The translations under genes and the position numbers were made by a program. This document shows positions 30,388-39,551 of a stretch of 39,689 nt of DNA, piece by piece (the first letter of the stretch is position 1; each line of letters begins with the position of its first letter). The stretch comes from Lachnospiraceae bacterium (GTDB lineage Bacteria > Bacteroidota > Bacteroidia > Bacteroidales > Muribaculaceae). The DNA lies in assembly GCA_023663655.1 (NCBI GenBank), contig JAMPGZ010000026.1, positions 1-39,689 on the forward strand. The letters are read 5' to 3'. Below the pieces are notes generated by a model. It saw nothing but the letters and a program-made list of their open reading frames with translations, did not search any database and was not told where the DNA came from.

Positions 30388-32367
30388 ATGAAATATTTCG
30401 TCGCTGTTCTTTGTCTGTTGTTTTTGCCCCGGCTGTTGAAAGCCGAAGAGGCAGGAGTGAGAATGCTCATCATTGCCGACAGCCGGTTTCTCACGTGTGC
30501 CGAGCGGCTTGCCGATATTCACCGCAGCCGTCAGGGGATGAATGTGAAGGTGCTGGAGGCGGAATATGACACTCCGGCGGAGGATCTGCGTCTTAAAGTG
30601 AAGGGGATATATGATTCATCCGGCGGCGCTCTTGAATATTTGATGCTTTATGGAACAGGATGGACCGATGGCGGTTGCGATGCTTATCATGGTATGGTCA
30701 AGGGGGTGTTTTCGCTGTCGCGTCTTCCATTCACGGCTCCGGCGCTGGCGGTAGGCAGGATTCCCGTTTCTTCCATCGTGCAGGGTGAGGAGTATAATGA
30801 CAAGATACTCCGTTATCTTGACTCTACGGATGCTGTGGCTCATAGTCATGAAATAGTGCTTGCTGCTGACGACGGTGACAATATGTCGCATCAGAATGAT
30901 GCTGAAGAGGCGGCAGGGTGCTTATTGTCATATCCAGGCGCGGTGTTGCACAAGATTTATGTCAGTGAGTATTCAAAGATTAACGGCACCTCCCCCGGCT
31001 GCTCCCGGAGCCTGATTGAAAGGCTTGAAACCGGGGCAGGGCTATGGGTTTACGTAGGGCATGGTGATGAGGTGTCAATCACCGGCGATGGATTGATGGA
31101 CAGTTATGGCGCGGGCATTCTGCGGAATGATGTGTTGCCATGGGGATTCTTCAGCTCATGCTGCATAGGCAAGTTTGGTGGAACTACGGAATCATTTACC
31201 GAATCGCTGCTGTTCAACAGGGATGGCGGTGTCATAGGTTGTGTCGCGTCGCCGCAGGAAGTGTATGCGTCCTACAACCGGCAGGTGCTTATGGCTTTTG
31301 CGAGAAGATGGACTGATGCTGCCGGGGAGAGCAAAACTTTTGGTGATATATGGCTTGCTTCACAGAAAGAGTGCCTTCTCGCCGCCGCTTCTCAGGCTAA
31401 TAAGGTGCTCGGGCAGAATACTCAGTCGTTTAATCTCCTCGGTGATCCCGCTCTGCCTCTCAAACGTGCTTGTGGAATTATTGAATGCGAATATCAGCAA
31501 TCGGAGGGGAGTATAGCCGGCGTGATAGATGCTCCTGTGGGTGACCTCGAAGTGGAGGCGATGATCTATACCTCGTCTATGCGTGACAATGAGGTGAATC
31601 ATGACGACATTCAGGCAGGATGGTCGGCAGTTAAAGTTGAGGACGGAGCCTTTGAGATTCCGGTAAGGCTTCCGGCTTCTTTTTCCGGACGGCAATGTAG
31701 GGCTGTGCTTTCGGCTGTAAGCCGGTCGTCGGGAGACGTATGGACGGGCGATGTCAGGTTTGAGTATTCTCATAAAGTGAGCGGGGATGCAGCCCATGAG
31801 CCTGTCATACTTGGCGTGGAGGTGGCTTCGGGAATAATCAGCGTGGATGTTGTCACCGATGGCTCCATGCCGTGTCAGAGTCTCGGAGAGATTGGCGCAT
31901 ATTCGCGATGTGTGATTGATGGTCGAGTCGTGGTCCCGCTTTCTGTAGCCGATGCTTCGGGCGACTGTTGCCGTTTGGTATCGCCGTGTCCGGTGTTGCC
32001 TTCCGACAAGCATGATGCGGAGGCTGTTGTGGTGGATAATAACGGGGCTGTGTCACGCCGGCGTTTTTCATTTGTGAATGGAGCCGAGAAGCTGTTAAAG
32101 TTGTCGGCTTACCCTGCAGTGGCACGTGAACAGGTTGAATTTCATTGGGATATGCCTTTACCCGGAATCCCGTTGCTTCTGAAAATTACGGATGTTGACG
32201 GAGATCTCGTTCACTCGGCGCAGGTAGCCGATGTTGCTGAATACGGTTGGAATCTGCTGAGAGATGACGGCGTAAAAGCCTCTCCGGGAATATATTATTG
32301 CCACATAGTGTCAAGCGTTCCGGGATTGGCATACTCCCGTAGATTGCGGTTCTCCGTGCTGCCTTAA
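30388..32367 (+). CDS. C25 (gingipain-like) cysteine peptidase with C-terminal sorting-like domain
   Basis: This 659-residue exported protein has a signal peptide and a caspase-like C25 peptidase domain (about 25-355). The catalytic His is His225 in YVGHGDE and the catalytic Cys is Cys258 or Cys259 in FFSSCC. FNLLGDPALPL, typical of the family, closes the domain. A beta-rich middle follows, and the last 80 residues (YPAVAREQVEFHWDMPL, then SPGIYYCHI and RRLRFSVLP) resemble type IX secretion C-terminal domains. It is much shorter than the PorU sortase (usually above 1,000 residues), so a secreted protease is more likely than the sortase itself. It could process surface proteins such as the LRR protein upstream; that is speculation. 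Confidence 0.85.
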   Translation: MKYFVAVLCLLFLPRLLKAEEAGVRMLIIADSRFLTCAERLADIHRSRQGMNVKVLEAEYDTPAEDLRLKVKGIYDSSGGALEYLMLYGTGWTDGGCDAYHGMVKGVFSLSRLPFTAPALAVGRIPVSSIVQGEEYNDKILRYLDSTDAVAHSHEIVLAADDGDNMSHQNDAEEAAGCLLSYPGAVLHKIYVSEYSKINGTSPGCSRSLIERLETGAGLWVYVGHGDEVSITGDGLMDSYGAGILRNDVLPWGFFSSCCIGKFGGTTESFTESLLFNRDGGVIGCVASPQEVYASYNRQVLMAFARRWTDAAGESKTFGDIWLASQKECLLAAASQANKVLGQNTQSFNLLGDPALPLKRACGIIECEYQQSEGSIAGVIDAPVGDLEVEAMIYTSSMRDNEVNHDDIQAGWSAVKVEDGAFEIPVRLPASFSGRQCRAVLSAVSRSSGDVWTGDVRFEYSHKVSGDAAHEPVILGVEVASGIISVDVVTDGSMPCQSLGEIGAYSRCVIDGRVVVPLSVADASGDCCRLVSPCPVLPSDKHDAEAVVVDNNGAVSRRRFSFVNGAEKLLKLSAYPAVAREQVEFHWDMPLPGIPLLLKITDVDGDLVHSAQVADVAEYGWNLLRDDGVKASPGIYYCHIVSSVPGLAYSRRLRFSVLP

Positions 32368-32387
32368 TTCTTGCTTTTGCAGGTCGC

Positions 32388-32449
32388 CTATATTTGTGAA
32401 AATATAGCGATAAGCCGATTGTTAACTAAATTTAACAATGGGGGGGGGG
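32388..32449 (+). promoter_or_regulatory. Two palindromes and a G10 tract upstream of susC
   Basis: In order: CTATATTT/AAATATAG (32388-32395, 32400-32407); ATTGTTAA/TTAACAAT (32418-32425, 32432-32439); and a run of ten G (32440-32449) touching the second palindrome. The G run ends 19 bp before the -7 box at 32469, so it occupies the -33 position. The palindromes could be operators. Homopolymer length changes could alter promoter strength. Confidence 0.7.
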
Positions 32450-32468
32450 TATTTAGTAATAAATTATT

Positions 32469-32476
32469 TACTTTTG
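32469..32476 (+). promoter_or_regulatory. -7 box of the susC/susD operon
   Basis: TACTTTTG matches TAnnTTTG, 119 bp before the susC ATG. No TTG is found at -33, where the G10 tract lies, suggesting that an activator is needed. A second box, TATATTTG (32389-32396), lies within the first palindrome. Confidence 0.55.
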
Positions 32477-32595
32477 TGAAATTATATATGACCATGAATT
32501 TTATCTTGAACTGAAAGGAGTTGAAAACTCAATAAGGGATCGGAAAAACATAGTGTATAAATCAATTATAATTTTGTTAACCAACTAAACCAGTT

Positions 32596-35500
32596 ATGAA
32601 ACTTAAGCAGTGTATTATGTCAGTCAACCGGCATAATTTAGTGTCTCGACTGTTTGCTGTTGCGTTGATGCTCATGACGGCGTTCGCTGTCAATGCACAG
32701 ACGCAAAACGTGAGCGGAACAGTCACCGACACCGATGGTGAGCCGGTCATTGGCGCCAGTGTGATGGTAGCAGGTTCCGCTATTGGAACGGCAACCGATA
32801 TCGATGGTAATTATTCTTTGAAAAATGTGCCTTCAAATGCTAAGCTGCGCTTCAGCTATGTAGGTTGCACTCCTCAGGAAATCGCCGTAAAAGGACAATC
32901 AGTGATCAACGTCACCTTGAATCCCGAGGCTTCAATGCTCGACGAAGTGGTGGCGATCGGTTATGCCACAGTGCGTCGCAAGGACCTTACTGCGGCTACC
33001 TCTTCGGTGGGCGGAAAAGACCTTGTGAATATTCCTGTCACCACAGCCGCACAGGCATTGACCGGTAAAGCTGCCGGTGTGAACGTCGTGACTCAGAGCG
33101 GTGCTCCGGGTGCCGACATCAACATCACCGTGCGTGGTGGTACATCAATCACCCAGAGTTCTGAGCCTCTTTACATCGTCGACGGATTCCAGATGGAAAA
33201 CGGTCTTCAAAGCGTTGACATCAACGACATCGAGACCATCGACGTGATGAAGGATGCATCAGCTACCGCAATCTATGGTTCTGCCGGTGCCAATGGTGTG
33301 ATCCTTATCACCACCAAGTCAGGAAAATCAGGAAAGAGCGAGATAAGCTACAACGGTTATGTGAGCTTCACTCGTCTTGGAAAGAAACTCGACTTGCTCA
33401 ACACTGAGGAGTATGTGAAGTACCAGTATGAGTTCCAGAACCTTCGTGGCAATCTTGGCGCGTTCACCACTATTTTCGGCGGTGACATCAATGCTCCCGG
33501 ATTCTATGAAAATGTTTATGGCAACATCGAGCAGGAATACCGCAACCGCAAGGCTATCGACTGGCAGGATGAGGTGTTCGGACGCACCGGTATCACTCAG
33601 AACCACAACGTGAGCATCACAGGCGGAAATGACAAGACCAGCTTCATGGTTAGCTACAACTACACCGGTGAGGAGGGTATCATGAAGAAGCACAATTATG
33701 AGAAGAACAGTGTGCGCGCCAAATTGCGTCACCAGCTCTTCAGCAACGTGCGCTTCGATTTCGCTGCAAGCTTGCAGTCAACTAAAATCGAGGGTGGCGG
33801 TTCACTCGGCGGCACTTTGAAGCAGACTATTCTTCAGCCTGTGACCGGTGGTATCCTCTGGACCGACGATGAGATGATCAACAAGGATCTTTCCGATGAT
33901 TATACCGCACTTCCCGGTGGCTCGGAATATGACTCCAACAACCCCTTGCTCAGCAACCTTGCTGTTGATAATGAGAAATATGTGCGTCTTGCCACTGTAA
34001 ATGCCGGCATTGAAATCGACATCATCAAGGGCTTGACTTTCCGTACTGCCGGAAGCTATATGTGGAAGCAGACACGTCAGGACTACTGGGATGACGGAAG
34101 CACCAAGCAGGCGGCATCCAACAAGAGCCCCTATGGTTACGGCTACCGCAACAATGCTGAAAATGCCAACTGGCAGATCACCAATACTCTTAACTATAAT
34201 TTCGACATCAACAAGGTGCATAATTTCACCGTGTTGGTAGGTCAGGAAACTTCCTACTGGGAATCAATGAAACTCGACAACGAGTACCGTGAGTTCCCCG
34301 ACGGTAACTTCGGTCTCAACGACGTGAGCATGGCTACTCCTTACACCTGGACTTCAGGCAAGGATAGAGTGGGACTGGTATCAGTGTTCGGTCGTGTGTC
34401 TTACGGATATGACAACCGCTATCTTATCAATGCCACCATCCGTGGTGACGGTTCTTCAAAATTTGCCAAGGGCAACAAGTGGGACAGCTTCCCCTCTGTA
34501 TCGGCAGCATGGCGTGTATCAGAGGAATCATTCATGGAGGGCACACGCGCTTATCTTGACAACTTGAAGCTGCGTGTCGGTTATGGTGTTGCCGGTAACA
34601 ACAAGATCGACAACAATATGTATGCCACCAGCTACGGTTCAGGTCACTATGGCAACGGTTCTTCCGACTTCATTACTTTCGTTCCGGGTTCTACCATCGG
34701 CAACAATGCCCTTGTGTGGGAAAAGACCAAGACTGTCAACATCGGTCTTGATATGTCATGGTTCAACAGCCGCCTTAACTTCCAGATCGACTGGTATAAC
34801 AATGAGTCAGAGAATCTTCTTATCCAAAACAAGATTCCTACTGAAACAGGCTACACATATCAGTATCAGAACATCGGTTCAATCCGCAACCGTGGTCTTG
34901 AAATCGTGATGAATGCCGTTCCGGTTGCCACTCGTGATTTCACTTGGTCATCTGACTTCAACATCTCTTTCAACCGCTCCAAGGTGCTTTCGATCTATGG
35001 CGGCAAGGGTGCAGAGTCATTCACTCGTGACTATGACGGCGGCAAGGGTGCTCAGGCTACCTTCCTTATCGAGAAGGGAAAACCGCTCGGTCAGTTCTAT
35101 GGACTTATCTATGACGGTATCTACACTACCGATGATTTCGACCAGCTTCCTAACGGAAAATATATGCTTAAGGACGGCGTTCCTTCTTTGAAGGGTACTG
35201 CACGCGAAAAGGTTAAACCGGGTGATGCCAAGTATAAACCGGTTGCCGGAGAGACTGATAAGGATGGTAATCCGGTGTGGAGTGTGAACGACCGCACTGT
35301 CATCGGCAATGCCCAGCCCAAATTTACCGGAGGATGGACCAATACCTTCATGTACAAGGGATTTGACCTGTCGGTATTCTTGAACTTCAGCTACGGTAAT
35401 GAGGTGATCAACGTAAGTACATCACGTTTCATCGGTCCGTATCTCCCCAACCAGAACAACATGAAGGTGATGGCTAACCGCTTTGTCCTGATTGATCCTG

Positions 35501-35880
35501 CCACAGGTAAGGAGTGTACCGACCTTGCCCGTCTTGCCGAGCTTAACCCCAACCAGCACAAGGGTGGCATGATGTGGAATATCTCTGAAAACAACAAGAC
35601 GGCTATGACCGACCGCAGTAGCTACTTCGTTGAAGATGCTTCATTCCTGCGCATCAACAACATCACTCTCGGTTACACTCTTCCGTCGAAGTTGACCAAG
35701 AAAGCCCATATCAGCAAGCTGCGCATCTATGGTACGGCAAACAATATCCACACCTTCACCAACTATTCAGGTTATGAGCCTGAGGTAGCCGTGTCGGGAA
35801 GCGCCCTTACTCCGGGTGTCGACTGGTCGGCATATCCACGTGCCAAGAGCTGGGTTGTGGGTCTTAATCTAACATTCTAA
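32596..35880 (+). CDS. SusC-like TonB-dependent outer-membrane transporter
   Basis: This 1094-residue protein imports oligosaccharides across the outer membrane using TonB energy. Order: signal peptide (about 1-35), carboxypeptidase-regulatory-like domain (about 38-115, VSGTVTDTDGEPVIGASV), TonB box region and plug (about 120-240, with YIVDGFQM and DVMKDASATAIYGSAGANGVI), then a 22-stranded barrel to the end. The C-terminus (KSWVVGLNLTF) ends in the aromatic residue expected for outer-membrane barrels. No sigma/anti-sigma signalling extension is present. It is followed after 15 nt by susD. The neighbouring lyases suggest pectic substrates. Confidence 0.96.
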   Translation: MKLKQCIMSVNRHNLVSRLFAVALMLMTAFAVNAQTQNVSGTVTDTDGEPVIGASVMVAGSAIGTATDIDGNYSLKNVPSNAKLRFSYVGCTPQEIAVKGQSVINVTLNPEASMLDEVVAIGYATVRRKDLTAATSSVGGKDLVNIPVTTAAQALTGKAAGVNVVTQSGAPGADINITVRGGTSITQSSEPLYIVDGFQMENGLQSVDINDIETIDVMKDASATAIYGSAGANGVILITTKSGKSGKSEISYNGYVSFTRLGKKLDLLNTEEYVKYQYEFQNLRGNLGAFTTIFGGDINAPGFYENVYGNIEQEYRNRKAIDWQDEVFGRTGITQNHNVSITGGNDKTSFMVSYNYTGEEGIMKKHNYEKNSVRAKLRHQLFSNVRFDFAASLQSTKIEGGGSLGGTLKQTILQPVTGGILWTDDEMINKDLSDDYTALPGGSEYDSNNPLLSNLAVDNEKYVRLATVNAGIEIDIIKGLTFRTAGSYMWKQTRQDYWDDGSTKQAASNKSPYGYGYRNNAENANWQITNTLNYNFDINKVHNFTVLVGQETSYWESMKLDNEYREFPDGNFGLNDVSMATPYTWTSGKDRVGLVSVFGRVSYGYDNRYLINATIRGDGSSKFAKGNKWDSFPSVSAAWRVSEESFMEGTRAYLDNLKLRVGYGVAGNNKIDNNMYATSYGSGHYGNGSSDFITFVPGSTIGNNALVWEKTKTVNIGLDMSWFNSRLNFQIDWYNNESENLLIQNKIPTETGYTYQYQNIGSIRNRGLEIVMNAVPVATRDFTWSSDFNISFNRSKVLSIYGGKGAESFTRDYDGGKGAQATFLIEKGKPLGQFYGLIYDGIYTTDDFDQLPNGKYMLKDGVPSLKGTAREKVKPGDAKYKPVAGETDKDGNPVWSVNDRTVIGNAQPKFTGGWTNTFMYKGFDLSVFLNFSYGNEVINVSTSRFIGPYLPNQNNMKVMANRFVLIDPATGKECTDLARLAELNPNQHKGGMMWNISENNKTAMTDRSSYFVEDASFLRINNITLGYTLPSKLTKKAHISKLRIYGTANNIHTFTNYSGYEPEVAVSGSALTPGVDWSAYPRAKSWVVGLNLTF

Positions 35881-35895
35881 TTATAGATTACAATC

Positions 35896-37917
35896 ATGAA
35901 AAAAATATTTAATATAATTGCAGCGGGAGTTCTGCTGACCGGTTTGACTGCCTGTGAGGACTGGCTCGAAATGCCGTCGGAGTCTAAAGCCGACAGTGAG
36001 ACAATTTTTACTACGCTGAGCCGTGCCGACATGACTGTTGCCGGTGCATACGCGAAGCTCCACAGTCAGGAACTTGGTTACCAACTTCTCGAAGGAACCG
36101 ACGAATGCGCCTCTAAAGAGAGCAATTCAAAGTATGATATGTCCAACTATAACTATACCAACCTCAGTGGTATGCTTAGCACGACATATCGACAGATGTA
36201 TGAGGCGATTGAATATGCCACTGTATGTATTAAGAACTTGAATAATGTTCCGGTTTCGACCGATGCCGACAAGAAGCATCTTGATGGACTGATGGGCGAG
36301 GCTCTCGCAGTGCGTGCCTACGCTTATTGGAACCTCGTGCGCTTCTACGGTGATGTGCCCTTCAAGGAGGTGTCGACTGCCGAAATCAACACATTTGAAT
36401 CATCTCGTGTGAGCCGCGACACCATCTATGACCACTGTGTGCGCGACCTTCAGGAAGCTGTGCGTCTGTTGCCTTGGCGCAGCGAAAGCTACCTGAGCAC
36501 CCCCGAGCGTTTCACCAAGAATGCCGCTTATGGTATTCTCGCACGTGTGGCAATGTATGCCGCCGGTCATTCGCTCCGTTGGGACCTCTCGACCGTGCCT
36601 TACGACAATTCTACCGTCCGCATAGCACAGCGCGACGATCAGGCTCGTGTGCGTGAGCTTTATCAGATTGCTGCCGATGCTTGCAAGGCTGTGATTGAAC
36701 ATGGCGAAAATGACCTGTTAGGAACTTACGATCAAATCTACCGCGACCTTGCCTGCAAGAAATTCAACAAGGAGACTATGTTTGAATACGGATGGTATGG
36801 AGCCAATTCACTTGATGTGCGTACCGGTTACACCAACGGTATCCCCGGAACAGGTAAGGGCAATCCGCTCTTCATCCAGACCGGTTCGCAGATGATAACC
36901 ATTCCCACATTCTACTTTGAATTTGAGAACGGTGACACCCGCCGCGACGTGTCGATCTGCAACTATGCTTTGATTCTCGACTCCAAGAGCCAGAAATACC
37001 GCATGAACACATACGCCGGCATGGGTGTGGGTAAATACCGCATCAACTGGAAATCGGAGCCGGGAGCTTCCAACTCACGCACCAATATCAACTGGCCTAT
37101 GCTGCGCTACGCCGAGGTGCTGTTGACCTATGCCGAGGCTCTCAACGAGCTTAACAACGGTGCTACAACCGCTGCTGTTGACGCTGTTAAGGCAGTGCGT
37201 AAACGTGCCTTTGGCAACGATGAGTCTAAGATTGGAACCATCCCCACCGGTTATCAGGAATTCCGCGACTTCCTTATTCAGGAACGCAAGCTGGAGCTTA
37301 ACAATGAGGGTCTGCGCCGCACCGACCTCACCCGCTGGGGCATCCAGTATGAGCATCTGATGGCAGAGAAGGCTAAATTGATTCAGCTCGCCAAGCATGA
37401 AGGCAAGTATGCCAACGCGGCTCCTTATTGGGCATTCAAGATTGATGTTGAGCCTACGTTGCAGGATCCGACTATCGCCCTTTCTCATATCGAAGTGTCG
37501 GAAGCTGATCTTGCTCTGCTTGAACTTGATGCCGACAAGAAGGACAAGCTGCACATCATCAACGTCGACATGAAATCCAACGATATCGAGGGTTCGGGAC
37601 AGGTGTTCTGCAATCTCTATGAGGGAGCCGACGGTGTGGTTTACTTGAATGAGTCGCTTGTTCCTGCCGGTGTCGATGCCGAGAAAGTGAAATACGTGAT
37701 TCTGAATATGTGGAGTATCAACACTTCATCTCAGAAGGGTAACCTTTCGGTTGAGGATGTGGAAGGATATGCATCCAAAAATCCTTGGCTCACAAGCGCC
37801 AACGGTATTTTCTACGGTTTGACCAAGAATATGACCGAGCTTATGCCGTTCAACACCCCCAACATCATGGATGTTAATCCGGGTCTTGCCGGACAGCAGC
37901 ATCCGGGCTACAATTAA
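35896..37917 (+). CDS. SusD-like glycan-binding lipoprotein
   Basis: This 673-residue surface lipoprotein has a lipobox (LTGLTAC, acylated Cys20). The SusD/RagB fold follows: an N-terminal TPR-like part (GEALAVRAYAYWNLVRFYGDVPF is a hallmark segment) and a C-terminal part with WPMLRYAEVLLTYAEALNE and FLIQERKLELNNEGLRRTDLTRW. SusD caps the SusC barrel and binds the polysaccharide. It is longer than typical SusD proteins (around 550 residues); the extra length is mostly an insertion after about residue 500. It is co-transcribed with susC. Confidence 0.95.
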   Translation: MKKIFNIIAAGVLLTGLTACEDWLEMPSESKADSETIFTTLSRADMTVAGAYAKLHSQELGYQLLEGTDECASKESNSKYDMSNYNYTNLSGMLSTTYRQMYEAIEYATVCIKNLNNVPVSTDADKKHLDGLMGEALAVRAYAYWNLVRFYGDVPFKEVSTAEINTFESSRVSRDTIYDHCVRDLQEAVRLLPWRSESYLSTPERFTKNAAYGILARVAMYAAGHSLRWDLSTVPYDNSTVRIAQRDDQARVRELYQIAADACKAVIEHGENDLLGTYDQIYRDLACKKFNKETMFEYGWYGANSLDVRTGYTNGIPGTGKGNPLFIQTGSQMITIPTFYFEFENGDTRRDVSICNYALILDSKSQKYRMNTYAGMGVGKYRINWKSEPGASNSRTNINWPMLRYAEVLLTYAEALNELNNGATTAAVDAVKAVRKRAFGNDESKIGTIPTGYQEFRDFLIQERKLELNNEGLRRTDLTRWGIQYEHLMAEKAKLIQLAKHEGKYANAAPYWAFKIDVEPTLQDPTIALSHIEVSEADLALLELDADKKDKLHIINVDMKSNDIEGSGQVFCNLYEGADGVVYLNESLVPAGVDAEKVKYVILNMWSINTSSQKGNLSVEDVEGYASKNPWLTSANGIFYGLTKNMTELMPFNTPNIMDVNPGLAGQQHPGYN

Positions 37918-37944
37918 ACCGCATTTGAAATAGCGTAATATGGG

Positions 37945-37976
37945 AGGACGCGGGCTGCTTTATGCATCTGCGTCCT
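37945..37976 (+). terminator. Hairpin after susD
   Basis: The arms AGGACGC (37945-37951) and GCGTCCT (37970-37976) form a 7-bp stem with an 18-nt loop. The T content after it is low, so it is a weak terminator at best. Confidence 0.4.
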
Positions 37977-37983
37977 TCTGCTG

Positions 37984-38034
37984 TTTAATCGGCGGGCTAT
38001 TGCTTGCCGATTAAATGATTTATTTGTAACTTTA
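37984..38034 (+). promoter_or_regulatory. Promoter of the PL1 gene overlapped by a 10-bp palindrome
   Basis: TTG (38004-38006) and TAACTTTA (38027-38034, one change from consensus) are 20 bp apart, with a leader of about 15 nt. A perfect inverted repeat, TTTAATCGGC (37984-37993) and GCCGATTAAA (38006-38015), covers the -33 region. It may be an operator or the end of the susD transcript. Confidence 0.6.
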
Positions 38035-38055
38035 CTTAACAAATTATACTGAACA

Positions 38056-39438
38056 ATGAAAGCCAAACTATTTATGTCTGCATTGTCTCTGGCAGCGGCA
38101 TTTGCTGTTTCTGCCGGAAACGTCATTGCATTTCCCGGCGCTGAAGGCTACGGAAAGTACACCGTGGGCGGGCGTGGAGGTCGCGTGATCAAAGTGACTA
38201 ATCTCAACGATAGCGGTCCCGGTTCGCTACGTGCTGCCGTGGAGGCTGAAGGAGCCCGCACGGTGGTGTTTGATGTCGATGGCACCATCGAGTTGCAGTC
38301 GCCGCTTCGCATCAGCAACGACAGCATCACCATTGCGGGGCAATCAGCTCCCGGCGACGGTATATGTCTCAAGGATTATCCGCTGGTCATCAACGGCAGC
38401 GAAGTGATCGTGAGGTATCTGAGAGTGCGTCCCGGCGACCGTCACAATCTTGACAGCGACGGGATGGGTGGCGGACGTTACGGTCAGCGCAATGTTGTAA
38501 TAGACCATTGTTCGGTGAGCTGGAGCATCGACGAATGCCTGTCGATATATAAAACCGAAAACCTTACCGTGCAGTGGTGTCTTGTGGCTCACAGTCTCAA
38601 CCGCTCGGTACACACCAAGGGCAGCCACGGTTTCGGAGGTATATGGGGCGGTTACAAAGCCACTTTCCATCATAATCTTCTCGCCAATCATTCAAGCCGC
38701 AATCCGCGATTCTCGTCGGTCGACGGCACAAAGTGGGTGGACTTCCGCAACAACACAGTCTATAACTGGGGATTCAAGAGCGGATACGGCGGCGGACACC
38801 ATGCCGAGATAAACATGGTGGGCAACTATTACAAGCCGGGCCCCGCTTCAGAACATCAACGCATATTTGATGTCGCCGATGATGCCACAGGCAGGTATTT
38901 CATTCATGGAAATATCATGGAGGGGAATGACTCGGTGACTGCCGACAATCATAAGGGCGTGACCGACAAGCCGGGAAAACCTTATATACGTCATCGCCGC
39001 AGTGCCGGTCCGGGTTCGGGCATATCACCAGATGCGGTTCCTGAGATGGGCGAGGCTGCTCCGTCATGCCTTGTCAGTGAGCCGTTCCCGTTTGAGCCTA
39101 TCGAGGAAGATGCCCCTCAGGTGGCTTATCAGCGTATTCTTGCCGATGTGGGATGCAGTTTCTCACGTGACTCATACGACAAGGATCTGTTGCGACAGGT
39201 GGAGGCTGGACTTGGTGAAAACGGACGAAACGGCATAATCGACACTCCGGGAGATGTGGGCGGTTGGCCTGTGCTCGCCTCACGTGAGCCTAAAGCCGAC
39301 AGTGACGGCGACGGAATTCCCGATGAGTGGGAACTTGCCCACGGTCTTGATCCCAATAACCCCGCCGATGCGGCAACATTCTCCCTTCATAAAGACTATA
39401 CAAATATTGAGGTTTATCTAAATTCACTTCTCAAATAA
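38056..39438 (+). CDS. Pectate lyase, PL1 family
   Basis: This 460-residue exported enzyme has a signal peptide (about 1-20) and a right-handed beta-helix starting at FPGAEGYGKYTVGGRGG. It cleaves polygalacturonate by beta-elimination with calcium. Motifs include VVIDHCSVSWSIDE, a conserved His/Trp-rich strand WCLVAHSLNRS and the Arg-containing segment HHNLLANHSSRNPRF (catalytic arginine region). After the helix, a short calcium-type tail DSDGDGIPDEWELAHGLDP (about 415-435) resembles thrombospondin type 3 repeats. It has its own promoter downstream of susD and a strong terminator. It fits the pectin theme set by PL11 and GH28. Confidence 0.93.
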   Translation: MKAKLFMSALSLAAAFAVSAGNVIAFPGAEGYGKYTVGGRGGRVIKVTNLNDSGPGSLRAAVEAEGARTVVFDVDGTIELQSPLRISNDSITIAGQSAPGDGICLKDYPLVINGSEVIVRYLRVRPGDRHNLDSDGMGGGRYGQRNVVIDHCSVSWSIDECLSIYKTENLTVQWCLVAHSLNRSVHTKGSHGFGGIWGGYKATFHHNLLANHSSRNPRFSSVDGTKWVDFRNNTVYNWGFKSGYGGGHHAEINMVGNYYKPGPASEHQRIFDVADDATGRYFIHGNIMEGNDSVTADNHKGVTDKPGKPYIRHRRSAGPGSGISPDAVPEMGEAAPSCLVSEPFPFEPIEEDAPQVAYQRILADVGCSFSRDSYDKDLLRQVEAGLGENGRNGIIDTPGDVGGWPVLASREPKADSDGDGIPDEWELAHGLDPNNPADAATFSLHKDYTNIEVYLNSLLK

Positions 39439-39443
39439 TATAT

Positions 39444-39472
39444 AATCGGGCTGCGGCAACCGCAGCCCGATT
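39444..39472. terminator. Strong bidirectional terminator after PL1
   Basis: A perfect 13-bp stem, AATCGGGCTGCGG (39444-39456) and CCGCAGCCCGATT (39460-39472), with a 3-nt loop. A/T-rich sequence flanks both sides. It may also end the minus-strand ORF whose stop lies at 39552. Confidence 0.9.
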
Positions 39473-39551
39473 ATTATTGATACTGATTTTGGATTGGTTG
39501 AAATGTGCGGATGCGGCATTGCTCTTGCCAGTGTGAACCGCAAGAGTACAA

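Noticed and set aside
30388-32367. Calling the C25 protein PorU
   Set aside because: It is about half the expected length and has a sorting-like C-terminus of its own, so a secreted C25 protease is the safer call.
37984-38015. Palindrome as a tRNA or riboswitch remnant
   Set aside because: It is a simple two-arm repeat over a promoter, with no additional conserved helices.
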